A stretch of DNA of 64,000 nucleotides from Brevundimonas bacteroides DSM 4726 (GTDB lineage: Bacteria > Pseudomonadota > Alphaproteobacteria > Caulobacterales > Caulobacteraceae), in the NCBI RefSeq assembly GCF_000701445.1, contig NZ_JNIX01000010.1, positions 124,001 through 188,000 of the forward strand, read 5' to 3'. Within the stretch, counting starts at the first letter, position 1. Every line of letters begins with the position of its first letter. The position numbers and the translations under genes are program-made. Shown here one piece after another: positions 51,375 through 60,466 of this stretch. Below the pieces are notes generated by a model. That model did no database searches and was not told the origin of the DNA. It saw only the letters and a program-made list of their open reading frames with translations.

Positions 51375-51914
51375 ATGGATGAAGCCCTTCGCCTCATCCT
51401 GTTGGTGGCGCTGGCCGCTGCGGCCCTGACCACCGCGGCGTTGACGCTGAACTGGTGGATGGAGCCGGAGCGGCGGCTCAGGCGCGCCCTGCTGAAGTCG
51501 CTGGGCCGGGCGCCGGAGGTGGAGGCGATGGCGCCGGCCGAGGGCAAGGCGGCGGGGCTGGATTTCGACGCGGGCCAGATCGCGACGCTGTGGGACCGGG
51601 GGGCGCACGGGCTGATCTACGGCTTCGAGGAGATCGAGGGCGGCGAGATCATCGTCGACGGACACGTCGTGGCGCGCATCCGGCGGGGCGAACCCCGGAA
51701 GGCGCTGGATGTGATGGCCCCGGACGCGGCGCAGGTGACGCTGAGGCTGCTGTTCGCCGACGCGCGCTGGCCGGAGTTCGAGCTGGCCCTGTGGAACGCG
51801 ATGGCGCCGGCGCAGGCGGGGTCGCCGTCGGAGGCGCTGCGGCTCGGGCGGCGCTGGCTGAGCCATCTGGAGGCGCTGTTGAAAGAGTTGCCGCGCGCGG
51901 GCCGGGAGGGGTAG
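51375..51914 (+). CDS. Membrane-anchored protein, unknown
   Basis: A 179-residue protein with one N-terminal membrane helix (RLILLVALAAAALTTAALTL), then MEPERRLRRALLKSLG and a soluble domain: GLDFDAGQIATLWDRGAHGL, IYGFEEIEGGEIIVDGHVVARI, ending in a helical region with ALRLGRRWLSHLEALLKEL. I do not recognise the family; the text with a start like this is conserved in the order as far as I recall, but function is unknown. It follows xth after 15 bases and may share its transcript. Confidence 0.75.
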   Translation: MDEALRLILLVALAAAALTTAALTLNWWMEPERRLRRALLKSLGRAPEVEAMAPAEGKAAGLDFDAGQIATLWDRGAHGLIYGFEEIEGGEIIVDGHVVARIRRGEPRKALDVMAPDAAQVTLRLLFADARWPEFELALWNAMAPAQAGSPSEALRLGRRWLSHLEALLKELPRAGREG

Positions 51915-51954
51915 AAGCCCCCACCCCTCCCCCGCTTGCCTCAAGGACCCGCCC

Positions 51955-52866
51955 GTGGCCCGCCTGTTCGACGCCTATATCATCGCCGACTGGACCGCCG
52001 CCGAGGGCAAGAAGCTGGGCGAGAACTCGGTCTGGATCGGCGTGGCCAAGCGCGACGTGCGCTTCCGCCTCTATACCGAGACGCACAACGTGGCGACGCG
52101 CGCCGAGGGCGAGGCGATGATCCGCACCCTGCTGGCCGACCACGCCAAGCGCGGGGACCGGGTGCTGCTGGGGTTCGATTTCTCGTTCGGCTATCCGGTC
52201 GGGACGGCGCAGCGGCTGGGCCTGAAGGAGACGCCGGCCTGGTCGGCGGTGTGGAAGTTCGTGGCGTCCAGCGTCGTCGACAAGCCCGACAACACCAACA
52301 ACCGCTATCAGGTCGCGGCCAAGATGAACCGGCTGATGACCGATGACGCCTGGCCGATGTGGGGGGCGCCGGCCAAGCAGACGCAACGCTGGCTGACCGC
52401 CACCAAGCCGCCCCAGGGCACCGGCGACATCCCCGAGTTCCGCGCGACTGAACTGGCCGTTAGGAAGGGCAAGCTGCAGCCCAAGTCGAACTGGCAGATG
52501 CACGGCGCGGGCGCGGTGGGCGGCCAGACCCTGGTCGGGATTCCGATGGTGCGTCGTCTCTTGGAGCATCTGGGGCCGTCGGCGGCGGTGTGGCCGTTCG
52601 GGACGGGCTGGCGTGCGCTGGATACGGCGGACGTGGAGCCCCTGTCGGTGCTGGTCGCCGAGGTGTGGCCCTCGATGTGGCCGACCACCGTCGCCGAAGG
52701 CGAGTTCAAGGACCAGGCCCAGGTCCGCACCACCGCTGAGGCCTTCGCCCTGATGGACGAGAAGGGCGAGCTGTCGAAGGCGTTCGCTCCGCCCAGGGGG
52801 ACAGACGAGACGCTGTTGGCCCAGGTCGAGGGCGAAGAGGGCTGGATCCTGGGCGTCGGTGCCTGA
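51955..52866 (+). CDS. Conserved protein with an RNase H-like start (unknown)
   Basis: A 303-residue soluble protein. It opens ARLFDAYIIADWTAAEGKK and has LLGFDFSFGYPVGTA, a pattern like the first and second acidic strands of DUF429/RNase H-like folds (Asp in IIADW and in GFDFS). The rest (WPMWGAPAKQTQRWLTATKP, MHGAGAVGGQTLVGIPMVRR, SVLVAEVWPSMWP) fits alphaproteobacterial proteins often labelled, without good proof, as cobalamin or molybdopterin related. I do not adopt those labels. GTG at 51955 has AAGGA upstream. It lies in the same direction as the 179-residue gene. Confidence 0.72.
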   Translation: MARLFDAYIIADWTAAEGKKLGENSVWIGVAKRDVRFRLYTETHNVATRAEGEAMIRTLLADHAKRGDRVLLGFDFSFGYPVGTAQRLGLKETPAWSAVWKFVASSVVDKPDNTNNRYQVAAKMNRLMTDDAWPMWGAPAKQTQRWLTATKPPQGTGDIPEFRATELAVRKGKLQPKSNWQMHGAGAVGGQTLVGIPMVRRLLEHLGPSAAVWPFGTGWRALDTADVEPLSVLVAEVWPSMWPTTVAEGEFKDQAQVRTTAEAFALMDEKGELSKAFAPPRGTDETLLAQVEGEEGWILGVGA

Positions 52867-52961
52867 CGATTTCCGACGCGGCATCGCGGCGGGTGGACCT
52901 ATGGTCAGGCTCGGATATGGTCCCGCCTGAAGGGCGCGCATCCGCGTCCACGGAGGGGTCC

Positions 52962-53369
52962 ATGCTGAAGTCCATTCTGGCCGTCGCGGCCATGTCGCTC
53001 GCCGTGTCGGTGCCTGCTTCCGCAGCCGTTGCCGAACCGGTGGCCGCGCCGCAGCAGGGTTACAGCGTCGTCCCTGTCGCGCCGAGCGAACGCTCGGGCC
53101 GGACGCGCCAGATCCGCTGCAGCGTCGGCCAGATGCGCGAGACGAACTGCTCCTTCACGCCGCTGTTCGGCGACGGCAGCTTCCAGCTGGACGGCCCGAA
53201 CATCGCCTATCGCCTGATCATCAGCGACGGCGAAGGCTATCTGTTCGAGGTGTTCAGCCGCGACGAGCGCGTGGCGATCGGCGGGACATACCGCCGCGAC
53301 AACCGCGACCGCGCCTGCTGGGTGGCGGTGGAGCGGACCCCGGCCCCGTCGCGGATCTGCGCGCGCTGA
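52962..53369 (+). CDS. Small secreted protein with four cysteines, unknown
   Basis: A 135-residue exported protein: signal peptide MLKSILAVAAMSLAVSVPAS, then a domain with Cys at IRCSVGQ, TNCSFTP, RACWVAV and SRICAR, probably two disulfides, and a beta-rich centre (YRLIISDGEGYLFEVFSRDE). GGAGGGG precedes the ATG. I do not recognise a family. Convergent with recN with only four bases between the stops. Confidence 0.72.
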   Translation: MLKSILAVAAMSLAVSVPASAAVAEPVAAPQQGYSVVPVAPSERSGRTRQIRCSVGQMRETNCSFTPLFGDGSFQLDGPNIAYRLIISDGEGYLFEVFSRDERVAIGGTYRRDNRDRACWVAVERTPAPSRICAR

Positions 53370-53373
53370 AGCC

Positions 53374-55074
53374 CTAGCCGATCAACGCCCTCGCCGCCCC
53401 CCTCGCCTCGTCGGTGATGACGGCGCCGGACAGCATGCGAGCGATCTCCTCGTGGCGCTCGGCGTCGGAGAGGGCGTCGACGGTGGTGGTGGTCTGGCCG
53501 TTGGCGTCGGCCTTGCGGACCTTCCAGTGGGCGTGGCCGCGGGCGGCGACCTGGGGGCTGTGGGTGACCACCAGAACCTGAGCCCCGGTCGACAGGCGTT
53601 TCAGGCGTTGGCCGACGGCCTCGGCGACGGCGCCGCCGACGCCCTGGTCGACCTCGTCGAAGATCATGACGGGCTGGCGCTGGTCCTCGCGGCCGGCGAG
53701 AGCGGCCTTCATGGCGAGCGCGAAGCGGGCCAACTCACCGCCCGAGGCGATGGCGTCCAGCGGGCCGAACGGCGAGCCGGCGTTGGTGGCGATCTCGAAG
53801 CGGGCGGTTTCGACCCCCAGCGGTCCACGGCGACCTTCGGGCACCGGTTCAAGCGCGACGCGGAAGCGGGCGCGTTCCAGCTTGAGCGGCCCCAGCTCCT
53901 CGGCGACGGCGCGTTCCAGCCGCTCGGCGGCGGCCTCGCGCGCGGAGGTCAGGAGGGTGGCGGCGACGTCATAGGCCTCGCGCGCGGCAGCGGCCTCGCG
54001 ACCCGCGACGGTCAGGGCCTCGGCGCCGTCCTCGATGAGGCGGAGCTGTTCGCGGAGCGAGACCCGCAGCGCCGGGAGGGCTTGGACGGTGGTGTTCAGC
54101 TTGCGGGCGGCTGCGCGCAGGGCGAACAGCCGCTCCTCGGCCTTATCGAGGCGGCCGGGCTCGAAGTCGAAGGCGGCGGCGGCCGCGTCGACCTCGGCAA
54201 TGGCCTCGGTCGCTTCGACCAGGGTGCGGTCGATGGCTTCGGCGGCGGAGAGCAGGCGAATCTGGACGGGGTGGTCCTCGCCGACGCCGGCCTGGGTGGC
54301 GCGCTGGCGGGCGTGCTCGACGGCGCGGAGGGCCGAGGCGAGGCGCTGGCTGAGCTTGTCGCCGCCCAGCTGGGTACGGGCGTCGGCGAGGTCGGCCATG
54401 GCCTTTTCGGCCGCGCCGAGGACGGCGCGTTCGCCGGCGAGCTCAGTCTCCTCGTCCTCGCGGGGGTCGAGGGCGTCGAGTTCGGACAGGTTCTGGCTGA
54501 TCTCCTCGGCGCGGGCCGCCGCATCTGCGGCCTGGGCCTTGAGGGCGTCGAGCCTGGCTTCGGCGCCCCTGAGCGTTTCGTGCGCGCGGGCCACGCCGCC
54601 CAGCTGGGGCGACAGGCCGCCGTAGGCGTCGAGGAGAGCGCGGTGTGTCTTCCAGTCCAAGAGGCCGACGGTTTCGTGCTGACCGTGGACCTCGACCAGC
54701 CGGGCCCCGATTTCGCGCAGAGCTGCGACGCCGGCGGGCTGGTCGTTGACATAGGCCCGGCTGCGGCCGTCGGCGGAGACCACGCGACGCAGGATCAGCT
54801 CTTCGCCCGGCTGGGCGTCGAAGCCCTTCTCCTCGATCAGAGCGATCAGGTCGGGATCGTCGGGGGCCTCGAACACAGCGGTGGCGACGGCCTGCTTGGC
54901 CCCGGCGCGGACCAGCCCCGCCTCCCCTCGCCCGCCGAGCGCGAGGCCGAGCGCGTCGAGGATGATCGACTTGCCCGCGCCGGTCTCCCCGGTGAGCACG
55001 GTCAGGCCGTGCTCGACGTCGAGGTCGAGCGCATCAACCAGCACCACGTCGCGGATCGACAGGCGGGTCAGCAT
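53374..55074 (-). CDS. recN: DNA repair protein RecN
   Basis: A 566-residue SMC-like ATPase for double-strand break repair. Walker A is LTGETGAGKSIILDALGLAL near the N-terminus; the ABC signature region SGGELARFALAMKAAL and Walker B PVMIFDEVDQGVGG are near the C-terminus, with the coiled coil between. VEVHGQHETVGLLDW is a typical RecN motif. Length is normal. Its upstream neighbour on the same strand is bamD; the order bamD-recN (often with ligA) is common in this class. Confidence 0.96.
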   Translation of the reverse strand: MLTRLSIRDVVLVDALDLDVEHGLTVLTGETGAGKSIILDALGLALGGRGEAGLVRAGAKQAVATAVFEAPDDPDLIALIEEKGFDAQPGEELILRRVVSADGRSRAYVNDQPAGVAALREIGARLVEVHGQHETVGLLDWKTHRALLDAYGGLSPQLGGVARAHETLRGAEARLDALKAQAADAAARAEEISQNLSELDALDPREDEETELAGERAVLGAAEKAMADLADARTQLGGDKLSQRLASALRAVEHARQRATQAGVGEDHPVQIRLLSAAEAIDRTLVEATEAIAEVDAAAAAFDFEPGRLDKAEERLFALRAAARKLNTTVQALPALRVSLREQLRLIEDGAEALTVAGREAAAAREAYDVAATLLTSAREAAAERLERAVAEELGPLKLERARFRVALEPVPEGRRGPLGVETARFEIATNAGSPFGPLDAIASGGELARFALAMKAALAGREDQRQPVMIFDEVDQGVGGAVAEAVGQRLKRLSTGAQVLVVTHSPQVAARGHAHWKVRKADANGQTTTTVDALSDAERHEEIARMLSGAVITDEARGAARALIG

Positions 55075-55141
55075 GCGGGGACGTGTCGCGAGGCGTGATT
55101 CGGCATCGCCGCCACTCTAGACCAGAACAGGCCGGGAACGA

Positions 55142-55984
55142 TCAGCCCGGGATGATCCGCTGCAGCCAGCTCTCGCGTTGCGCGGTCGGCTGGGTCTCGG
55201 GGCGGACGCCTTCCTCGGTCAGGAGGGCGTAGGCTTCGGAGTACCAGACGCTACCGGGATAGTTGTAGCCGAGCACGGCGCCGTTGCGGGTCGCCTCGTC
55301 CTTCAGGCCCAGACCCAGATAGACCTCGACCAGACGGTACAGCGCTTCGGGCGTGTGCGAAGTGCGTTGAAAAGCCTCGTTCTCGACGACGGTCCGGTAG
55401 CGCCCGATGGCGGCCAGCGGCTGGTTGGCGCGCTGATAGTAGCGGCCGATCGACATTTCCTTGCCGGCCAACTGGTCGTTGACGAGGTCGATCTTGACCG
55501 TCGCGTCGGTGGCGTAGGACGAGCCGGGGTAGCGACGGGCCACGTCGCGCAGCGCCGCCAGCGCCTGCTCGGCCCGGCCCTGGTCCCGGCCGACGTCGAC
55601 GATCTGCTCGAAGTGGCAGGTGGCGCGCATGTAGAAGGCGTAGGCGGCCGACGGGCTGCCGGGGAACAGCTGGATGAAGCGGTCGGCAGCGGCGATCGAC
55701 TCTTCGTAATTGCCGTTCTGATAGTAGGCGTAGATCTGCATCAGGATGGCGCGGCGCGACCACTCCGAATACGGATGCTGGCGCTCGACCTCCTGGAAGT
55801 AGTCGACGGCGTCGGCCCAGCGGTTGCGCTGCAGCCGCTCGTAGCCGGTGTTGTAGAGCAGCTCGACCGGGCGTTCCTCATAGGCCAGGCGCGGACGGTT
55901 GGTCCGGCCGGCGCAGGCCGAGACCGTCAGGATCATCACGGCCGACAGGGCCAGGATGGATGAAGACCGCAGGGAGATCGGCAA
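55142..55984 (-). CDS. bamD: Outer-membrane assembly lipoprotein BamD
   Basis: A 280-residue lipoprotein of the BAM complex, which inserts beta-barrels in the outer membrane. The signal ends at lipobox TVSAC. TPR-like repeats follow (ELLYNTGYERLQRNRWADAV, YFQEVERQHPYSEWSRRAIL, ADRFIQLFPGSPSAAYAFYM). The only start is TTG at 55984, since the frame is closed just upstream; AGAGG is at seven bases. It is divergent from prs. BamD is essential elsewhere, so a weak TTG start is notable. Confidence 0.95.
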   Translation of the reverse strand: MPISLRSSSILALSAVMILTVSACAGRTNRPRLAYEERPVELLYNTGYERLQRNRWADAVDYFQEVERQHPYSEWSRRAILMQIYAYYQNGNYEESIAAADRFIQLFPGSPSAAYAFYMRATCHFEQIVDVGRDQGRAEQALAALRDVARRYPGSSYATDATVKIDLVNDQLAGKEMSIGRYYQRANQPLAAIGRYRTVVENEAFQRTSHTPEALYRLVEVYLGLGLKDEATRNGAVLGYNYPGSVWYSEAYALLTEEGVRPETQPTAQRESWLQRIIPG

Positions 55985-56192
55985 GTCGAAACCTCTTCAC
56001 GCGCCGCCGGGACCGCGCAAGTCGGCGCGGCTTCCGGACATCGAGACGGCGTTCTCTAGCACCGGCGTTTGGCGCGCGCCATGCGCCGGACACGCGGCGA
56101 TCACGGGTTGCGACGAACCCGGCGGCTGCTAAAGAGCGCGCCAGACAGACCCGTCGTCATTGGCGGCGTGATGACGGCGAAAGGATGACCGG

Positions 56193-57125
56193 ATGAAGCT
56201 GCTCTCTGGCAACTCGAACCGGACGCTCGCCCAAGCCATCGCCGACCACCTCGACATGCCCCTGACCAAGGCCCAGGTGAAGCGGTTCGCCGACAACGAG
56301 GTCTTCGCCGTCATCGAGGAGAATGTGCGCGGCGAGGACGTCTTCGTCATCCAGTCGACCAGCGCACCGGCCAACGACAACCTGATGGAGCTGCTGATCT
56401 GCGTTGACGCGCTGGTGCGAGCCTCGGCGCGGCGGATCACGGCGGTGATGCCCTATTTCGGCTATGCCCGCCAGGACCGTAAGACAGGCGGACGCACGCC
56501 GATCTCGGCCAAGCTAGTGGCCAATATGATCACGCGGGCGGGGGCGGACCGGGTGCTGACGATGGATCTGCACGCCGGACAGATCCAGGGCTTCTTCGAC
56601 ATTCCGACCGACAATCTGGTGGCGACGCCGGTGCTGGCCCAGGACATCAAGGAGACCTATCAGCGGGGCAATCTGATGATCGTCTCGCCCGATGTCGGCG
56701 GCGTGGTGCGGGCCCGGTCGCTGGCCGAGCGGCTGAACGTTGACCTGGCGATCGTCGACAAACGCCGGCCCAAGGCGGGCGAGAGCGAGGTCATGAACAT
56801 TATCGGTGACGTCGAGGGACGCGAATGCATCCTGTTCGACGACATCGTCGACTCGGGCGGCACCCTGGTGAACGCGGCCAAGGCCCTGATGGAAGCGGGT
56901 GCGACCCAGGTTTCGGCCTACATCAGCCACGGGGTGCTGTCGGGACCCGCGGTGCAGAGGGTGACGGACGGACCGCTGAAGGAACTGGTGATCACGGATT
57001 CCATTGAGCAACCTCTGGAAGTGGTGAACTGCAAGAAGATCCGCTCGGTGCCGGTCGCACCCCTGATCGGCGAGGCCATCCGCCGCATCGCTAATGAGGA
57101 ATCGGTGTCGAAACTGTTCGACTGA
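56193..57125 (+). CDS. prs: Ribose-phosphate pyrophosphokinase
   Basis: A 310-residue enzyme making PRPP from ribose-5-phosphate and ATP. Family motifs: [56 protein letters not shown] (ATP site), [14 protein letters not shown] and the PRPP loop [22 protein letters not shown] precedes ATG. It supplies nucleotide, His and Trp synthesis. Divergent from bamD with 208 bases between them. Confidence 0.97.
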   Translation: MKLLSGNSNRTLAQAIADHLDMPLTKAQVKRFADNEVFAVIEENVRGEDVFVIQSTSAPANDNLMELLICVDALVRASARRITAVMPYFGYARQDRKTGGRTPISAKLVANMITRAGADRVLTMDLHAGQIQGFFDIPTDNLVATPVLAQDIKETYQRGNLMIVSPDVGGVVRARSLAERLNVDLAIVDKRRPKAGESEVMNIIGDVEGRECILFDDIVDSGGTLVNAAKALMEAGATQVSAYISHGVLSGPAVQRVTDGPLKELVITDSIEQPLEVVNCKKIRSVPVAPLIGEAIRRIANEESVSKLFD

Positions 57126-57211
57126 CCGAGGCGTTGAGGCGGACCTTTCGCCTCAAATCCGCCCGGCGCCCGGCGTCTGCTCGCGGCAAGAAAAATCGGG
57201 GAGTGCGTCTC

Positions 57212-58414
57212 ATGCGTCCAGTCACCCTTGCGCGGGCCGCCGCGTCCCTTCTGGCCATCGCGGTGGTCGCCGGATGCGCCTCAGGGCCGTCCGAGGAGGA
57301 ACAGCGCGCCGAGGCCCAGGCGCAGCTGGCCGCCATCCAGGCCCAGGTGCTGGCGGCGCGCCCGCCGATTTCGCTGAACAGCAACGTCATCCAGGAGGCT
57401 GCGGTCTACCTGGCCTACACGCGCGACATGGCGACCCTGAGAGGCGGGTTCGAGAGCCCGGAGGCCATTCAGGCGGCGCTGCGGCGCGGCGCGGCCTATG
57501 ACGCGCGGCAGGTGTCGCGGGGCCTGATCGCCTATGCGGCCGTGCTCGCCACCCAGTCGCCGGAGTTCGTCACGGGGGTGCAGAGCTTCGCGCGGGATCG
57601 GGCGACGCGGAACGCCATGGTCGACCGGATCGTGGCCAATCCGGCCTCGGCCTCGACTCTGCCTGGCGCGGACGCCGCCGCCAGCCTGATCATCGCCACC
57701 CTGGACGAGGACATCCGGCGGCTGCGCGAGGCGGCGGACTCGGTCGAGAACGACGCCTACGCCATCCAGGCCGACGGCCGAACCAGCTGGGCGCGTGTCC
57801 ATGTGGCGGATCGTGAGAGCCGGCTGGCCAATGTGCAGTCGCTGAGCCGGCCGAACCTGGCCCCGGCGGCTGAGGCGTCGCGGCTGAGCGCGGCCGTGCA
57901 GTCGGGGTCGGGCCTGGGCGTCGCATCGGCTGAGAGGCTGCGGTCGCCGCCTTATCCGCAGTCGGTCGAGAACGCCCTGGCGCTGGCGGCGCTGGCCCTG
58001 CTGGACGGGGCGGGCGAGAACGCGCGGGCCAACACCGACGCCCTGATGTTCGAGCGCCAGAGCCTGGATTGCTTTGAAAGCTCCAAGCTGAATCTGTTCC
58101 AGTGTCTGGCGGCGTCGCGGCCCCATTACGAAGACATGTTCTGCCTCGGTCGGCACGTGGTGCGCGACCTGGGTCAGTGCGCGCGCGGCACGGCCTTGCC
58201 CGCCGGCGTCATCACCGTGGGGGCCCCGACCCAGAGCCGGGTCGCTGCGCAAGAGCGGCCGCCGGTCGAGCAGATCGCGCCGCGACCGGCTCCGATCACG
58301 CCCGCGCCGTTCACGACCAGCCCGGCCCCGGCCCAGACGCCTTCACAAACCCAGGCTCCCACGCTGACCACGACCCAGCGGCTGAACTCGGGAATCGCGG
58401 CGCCGGAGAATTGA
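57212..58414 (+). CDS. Lipoprotein with C-terminal cysteine signature (paralogue A)
   Basis: A 400-residue lipoprotein: signal peptide with lipobox VVAGC, a Glu/Gln/Ala-rich helix, then a mostly helical domain: AALRRGAAYDARQVSRGLIA, ATQSPEFVTGVQSFARD and ASTLPGADAAASLIIATLDE. Near the end a four-Cys signature occurs: LDCFESSKLNLFQCLAASRP, then YEDMFCLGRHVVRDLGQC. The tail is Pro/Thr/Gln-rich and low in complexity. The next gene encodes a clear paralogue with all these blocks. I know no named family. GGGGAG precedes ATG at 57212. Confidence 0.8.
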   Translation: MRPVTLARAAASLLAIAVVAGCASGPSEEEQRAEAQAQLAAIQAQVLAARPPISLNSNVIQEAAVYLAYTRDMATLRGGFESPEAIQAALRRGAAYDARQVSRGLIAYAAVLATQSPEFVTGVQSFARDRATRNAMVDRIVANPASASTLPGADAAASLIIATLDEDIRRLREAADSVENDAYAIQADGRTSWARVHVADRESRLANVQSLSRPNLAPAAEASRLSAAVQSGSGLGVASAERLRSPPYPQSVENALALAALALLDGAGENARANTDALMFERQSLDCFESSKLNLFQCLAASRPHYEDMFCLGRHVVRDLGQCARGTALPAGVITVGAPTQSRVAAQERPPVEQIAPRPAPITPAPFTTSPAPAQTPSQTQAPTLTTTQRLNSGIAAPEN

Positions 58415-58523
58415 ACTCGCCCGCCGGGATTAACCGTCGGAAAACCATGAGCGCCGCCTTATAAGTCTCCGCAATCACCCGGCCGCTCGCGGTCGAGGGC
58501 TGTTCTTCGTGGGGAAGCGTTCC

Positions 58524-59594
58524 ATGCGTCTGGGCCAATCGCGCGGCTTGATCGTCGCCGCTGCCATAGCTGCCGTGCTGGCGGCCTGTTCCACACCCGA
58601 GCCGGTCGTGGTGGTCGAGGCCCCGCCGCCGCCACCGCCGCCGCCCGTGACGCTGAATCAGGGCGTGGCCGACGCGGCCTCGATCTACGTGGCCTTCATC
58701 CGGGACGTTTCGACCATCCCCGCCGGTGGTTTTCAGGACGCGGAATCGATCCAGGCGGCGATGCGTCGTGGGGCCGCCTATGACCCGGCTACCCTGTCGC
58801 GCGGCATGATCGCCTATGGGTCGATCCTGGCTCTGCAGTCGCCCGAGTTCGTCCAGGGCGTGCGCAGCTATGCCGTAGACCCCTCCGTCCGTGCCGAGCT
58901 GGTGGCCAATATCTCGCGCGATCCCGCCTATGCCGCGACTCTGCCAGGGGCCGACGCGGCCGCCGGGCTGATCGTGGCGACCCTGAGCCAGGACATCACC
59001 GCCCTGACCGCCATCGCCGAGGGGGTGGAGGGCGACGCCTACACCATCCAGGAGCGCCGCGATCCGCGTCGTCGCTGGGCGATCCAGCCGATCGCGAGCC
59101 GCGAAACGCGTCTGGACTCGATCAAGACCATCTCGGCAGGCCAGATGCTGCCGTCCGCCGAGGACTCGGCCCGTCTGTTCGCCGCCGCCAACAGTGGTTC
59201 GGGCCTGTCGCTGACCGGCACGGCCGCGTCGGGGCCCTACACGCCCGCCGTGGTCCACTCGCTGGCCATCGCTGCGCTGGCAGCCTTGGGGGCGGGCGGC
59301 GACGAGGCCCGGACCTCGACCGAGGCCCTGTCGATAGAGGCGAACGCCCAGTTCTGCCTGGATATGTCCAAGCTGAACCTGTTCCAGTGCCTGGCGGCCT
59401 CGCGGCCCAGCTACGAGGACATGTTCTGCATCGGACGCCACATCGTGCGCGACCTGGCCACCTGCACCACCGAAGCCATCACACCGCGCACCCTGGCACC
59501 TTCGCCCGACACGATGATCGCGGAAGTGACCCCGGTCGCAGTCGAGGCGACAACGGCGGCCCTGGAAGCCACCGAGCCCGGTCCGAACCGATAG
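58524..59594 (+). CDS. Lipoprotein with C-terminal cysteine signature (paralogue B)
   Basis: A 356-residue lipoprotein with lipobox VLAAC, a Val/Pro stretch that includes eight prolines in a row, and then the same domain as its neighbour: QAAMRRGAAYDPATLSRGMI, LQSPEFVQGVRSYAVD, ATLPGADAAAGLIVATLSQD. The signature CLDMSKLNLFQCLAASRP then YEDMFCIGRHIVRDLATC keeps all four cysteines. GGGGAAG precedes the ATG. About 110 bases, with a TTATAAG box, separate the paralogues, so each may have its own promoter. Function unknown. Confidence 0.8.
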   Translation: MRLGQSRGLIVAAAIAAVLAACSTPEPVVVVEAPPPPPPPPVTLNQGVADAASIYVAFIRDVSTIPAGGFQDAESIQAAMRRGAAYDPATLSRGMIAYGSILALQSPEFVQGVRSYAVDPSVRAELVANISRDPAYAATLPGADAAAGLIVATLSQDITALTAIAEGVEGDAYTIQERRDPRRRWAIQPIASRETRLDSIKTISAGQMLPSAEDSARLFAAANSGSGLSLTGTAASGPYTPAVVHSLAIAALAALGAGGDEARTSTEALSIEANAQFCLDMSKLNLFQCLAASRPSYEDMFCIGRHIVRDLATCTTEAITPRTLAPSPDTMIAEVTPVAVEATTAALEATEPGPNR

Positions 59595-59605
59595 CATCGG
59601 AGCGG

Positions 59606-59634
59606 TTGCGCCTGCGGGCGCTTGCGTGTAATAG
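59606..59634 (+). promoter_or_regulatory. Possible rplY promoter
   Basis: TTGCGC and TAATAG are 17 bases apart, a weak sigma-70-type match about 90 bases before the rplY ATG. A bulged GC-rich hairpin (59670-59696) lies in the presumed leader, ahead of ATTTGTC. It could end the preceding transcript or regulate rplY. Confidence 0.35.
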
Positions 59635-59720
59635 CCCGCGCTCTTGAATTCGAGGGTTCTTTCGACCCCGCCTGTGCGCGCCCCGACGGCGCAGGCGCAT
59701 TTGTCATTGAGGCGAGCCAG

Positions 59721-60392
59721 ATGGCCGAGATCATTCTGAACGTGGACGTCCGCGAAGGCGTCGGCACCGGCGGCGCGCGCGCTGTCCGTCGCGCGGGCGC
59801 CGTCCCGGGCATCCTGTACGGCGGCGGCAAGGCCCCGGTCGCCATCTCGGTCGCCGAGAAGGAGTTCAAGAAGAACCTCTACACCGGCAAGCTGCTGGGC
59901 CACCTGGTGACCCTGAAGTACGGCAACGAGACCCAGCCGGTCATCGCCAAGGACGTGCAGTTCGACCCGGTGTCGGACCGCCCCCTGCACTTCGACCTGA
60001 TGCGTGTTGAGGAAGACCAGACCATCAAGATCGAGGTCCCGGTCCACTTCATCAACGAAGACCAGTGCAAAGCCTTCCGTCAGGGCGGCTCGCTGGAGAT
60101 CGTCCGTCACACGGTGGAGATCAAGGTTCCGGCCAACCACATCCCGGAAGACCTGATCGTCGATCTGGCCAACCACAAGCTGGGCGACACCATCCGCTGG
60201 TCGGACGTCAAGGTGCCGTCGGACGTGGAAGCCACCATCACCGACCGTGACTTCGTGATCGCCTCGATCAAGTCGTCCTCGGCCGCCAAGGCCGCCGACG
60301 AGATCGAAGAAGCCATCGCCGAGGAACAGGCCGCCGCGGCCGAGGAAGCCGCTGCCGAGGTCCCGGCTTCGGAGCAGAAGTCCGAGGACTGA
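59721..60392 (+). CDS. rplY: 50S ribosomal protein L25 (CTC type)
   Basis: A 223-residue long-form L25, binding 5S rRNA. The N-terminal L25 domain (MAEIILNVDVREGVGTGGAR, RRAGAVPGILYGGG) is followed by the C-terminal TL5/CTC beta domain (VPVHFINEDQC, LEIVRHTVEIKVPANHIPE, DLIVDLANHKLGDTI) and an acidic Ala/Glu tail. ATG at 59721 is the family start; the frame stays open further up from a TTG without support. It is followed by a strong terminator and by pth, its usual partner. Confidence 0.95.
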   Translation: MAEIILNVDVREGVGTGGARAVRRAGAVPGILYGGGKAPVAISVAEKEFKKNLYTGKLLGHLVTLKYGNETQPVIAKDVQFDPVSDRPLHFDLMRVEEDQTIKIEVPVHFINEDQCKAFRQGGSLEIVRHTVEIKVPANHIPEDLIVDLANHKLGDTIRWSDVKVPSDVEATITDRDFVIASIKSSSAAKAADEIEEAIAEEQAAAAEEAAAEVPASEQKSED

Positions 60393-60417
60393 TCCTCGCC
60401 TTCCCGTCGTTCTGAAC

Positions 60418-60456
60418 GCGGCCCCTCCGGCGACGGACGGGGCCGCTTTCGTTTCT
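60418..60456 (+). terminator. Intrinsic terminator after rplY
   Basis: GCGGCCCCTCCG pairs with CGGACGGGGCCGC with one bulged C and a GCGA loop, followed by TTTCGTTTCT. It lies 25 bases after the rplY stop and just before pth (ATG at 60467), so pth likely depends on readthrough or on its own signal. Confidence 0.78.
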
Positions 60457-60466
60457 GGACACCGCC

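Noticed and set aside
53452..55098. 548-residue plus-strand open frame
   Set aside because: Antisense to recN, which has all expected motifs.
59622..59720. N-terminal extension of rplY from a TTG
   Set aside because: L25 starts at MAEI; the extra codons fall in the leader hairpin.
58311..60176. 621-residue minus-strand open frame
   Set aside because: Antisense to paralogue B and rplY; no motif, and it crosses two well-supported genes.
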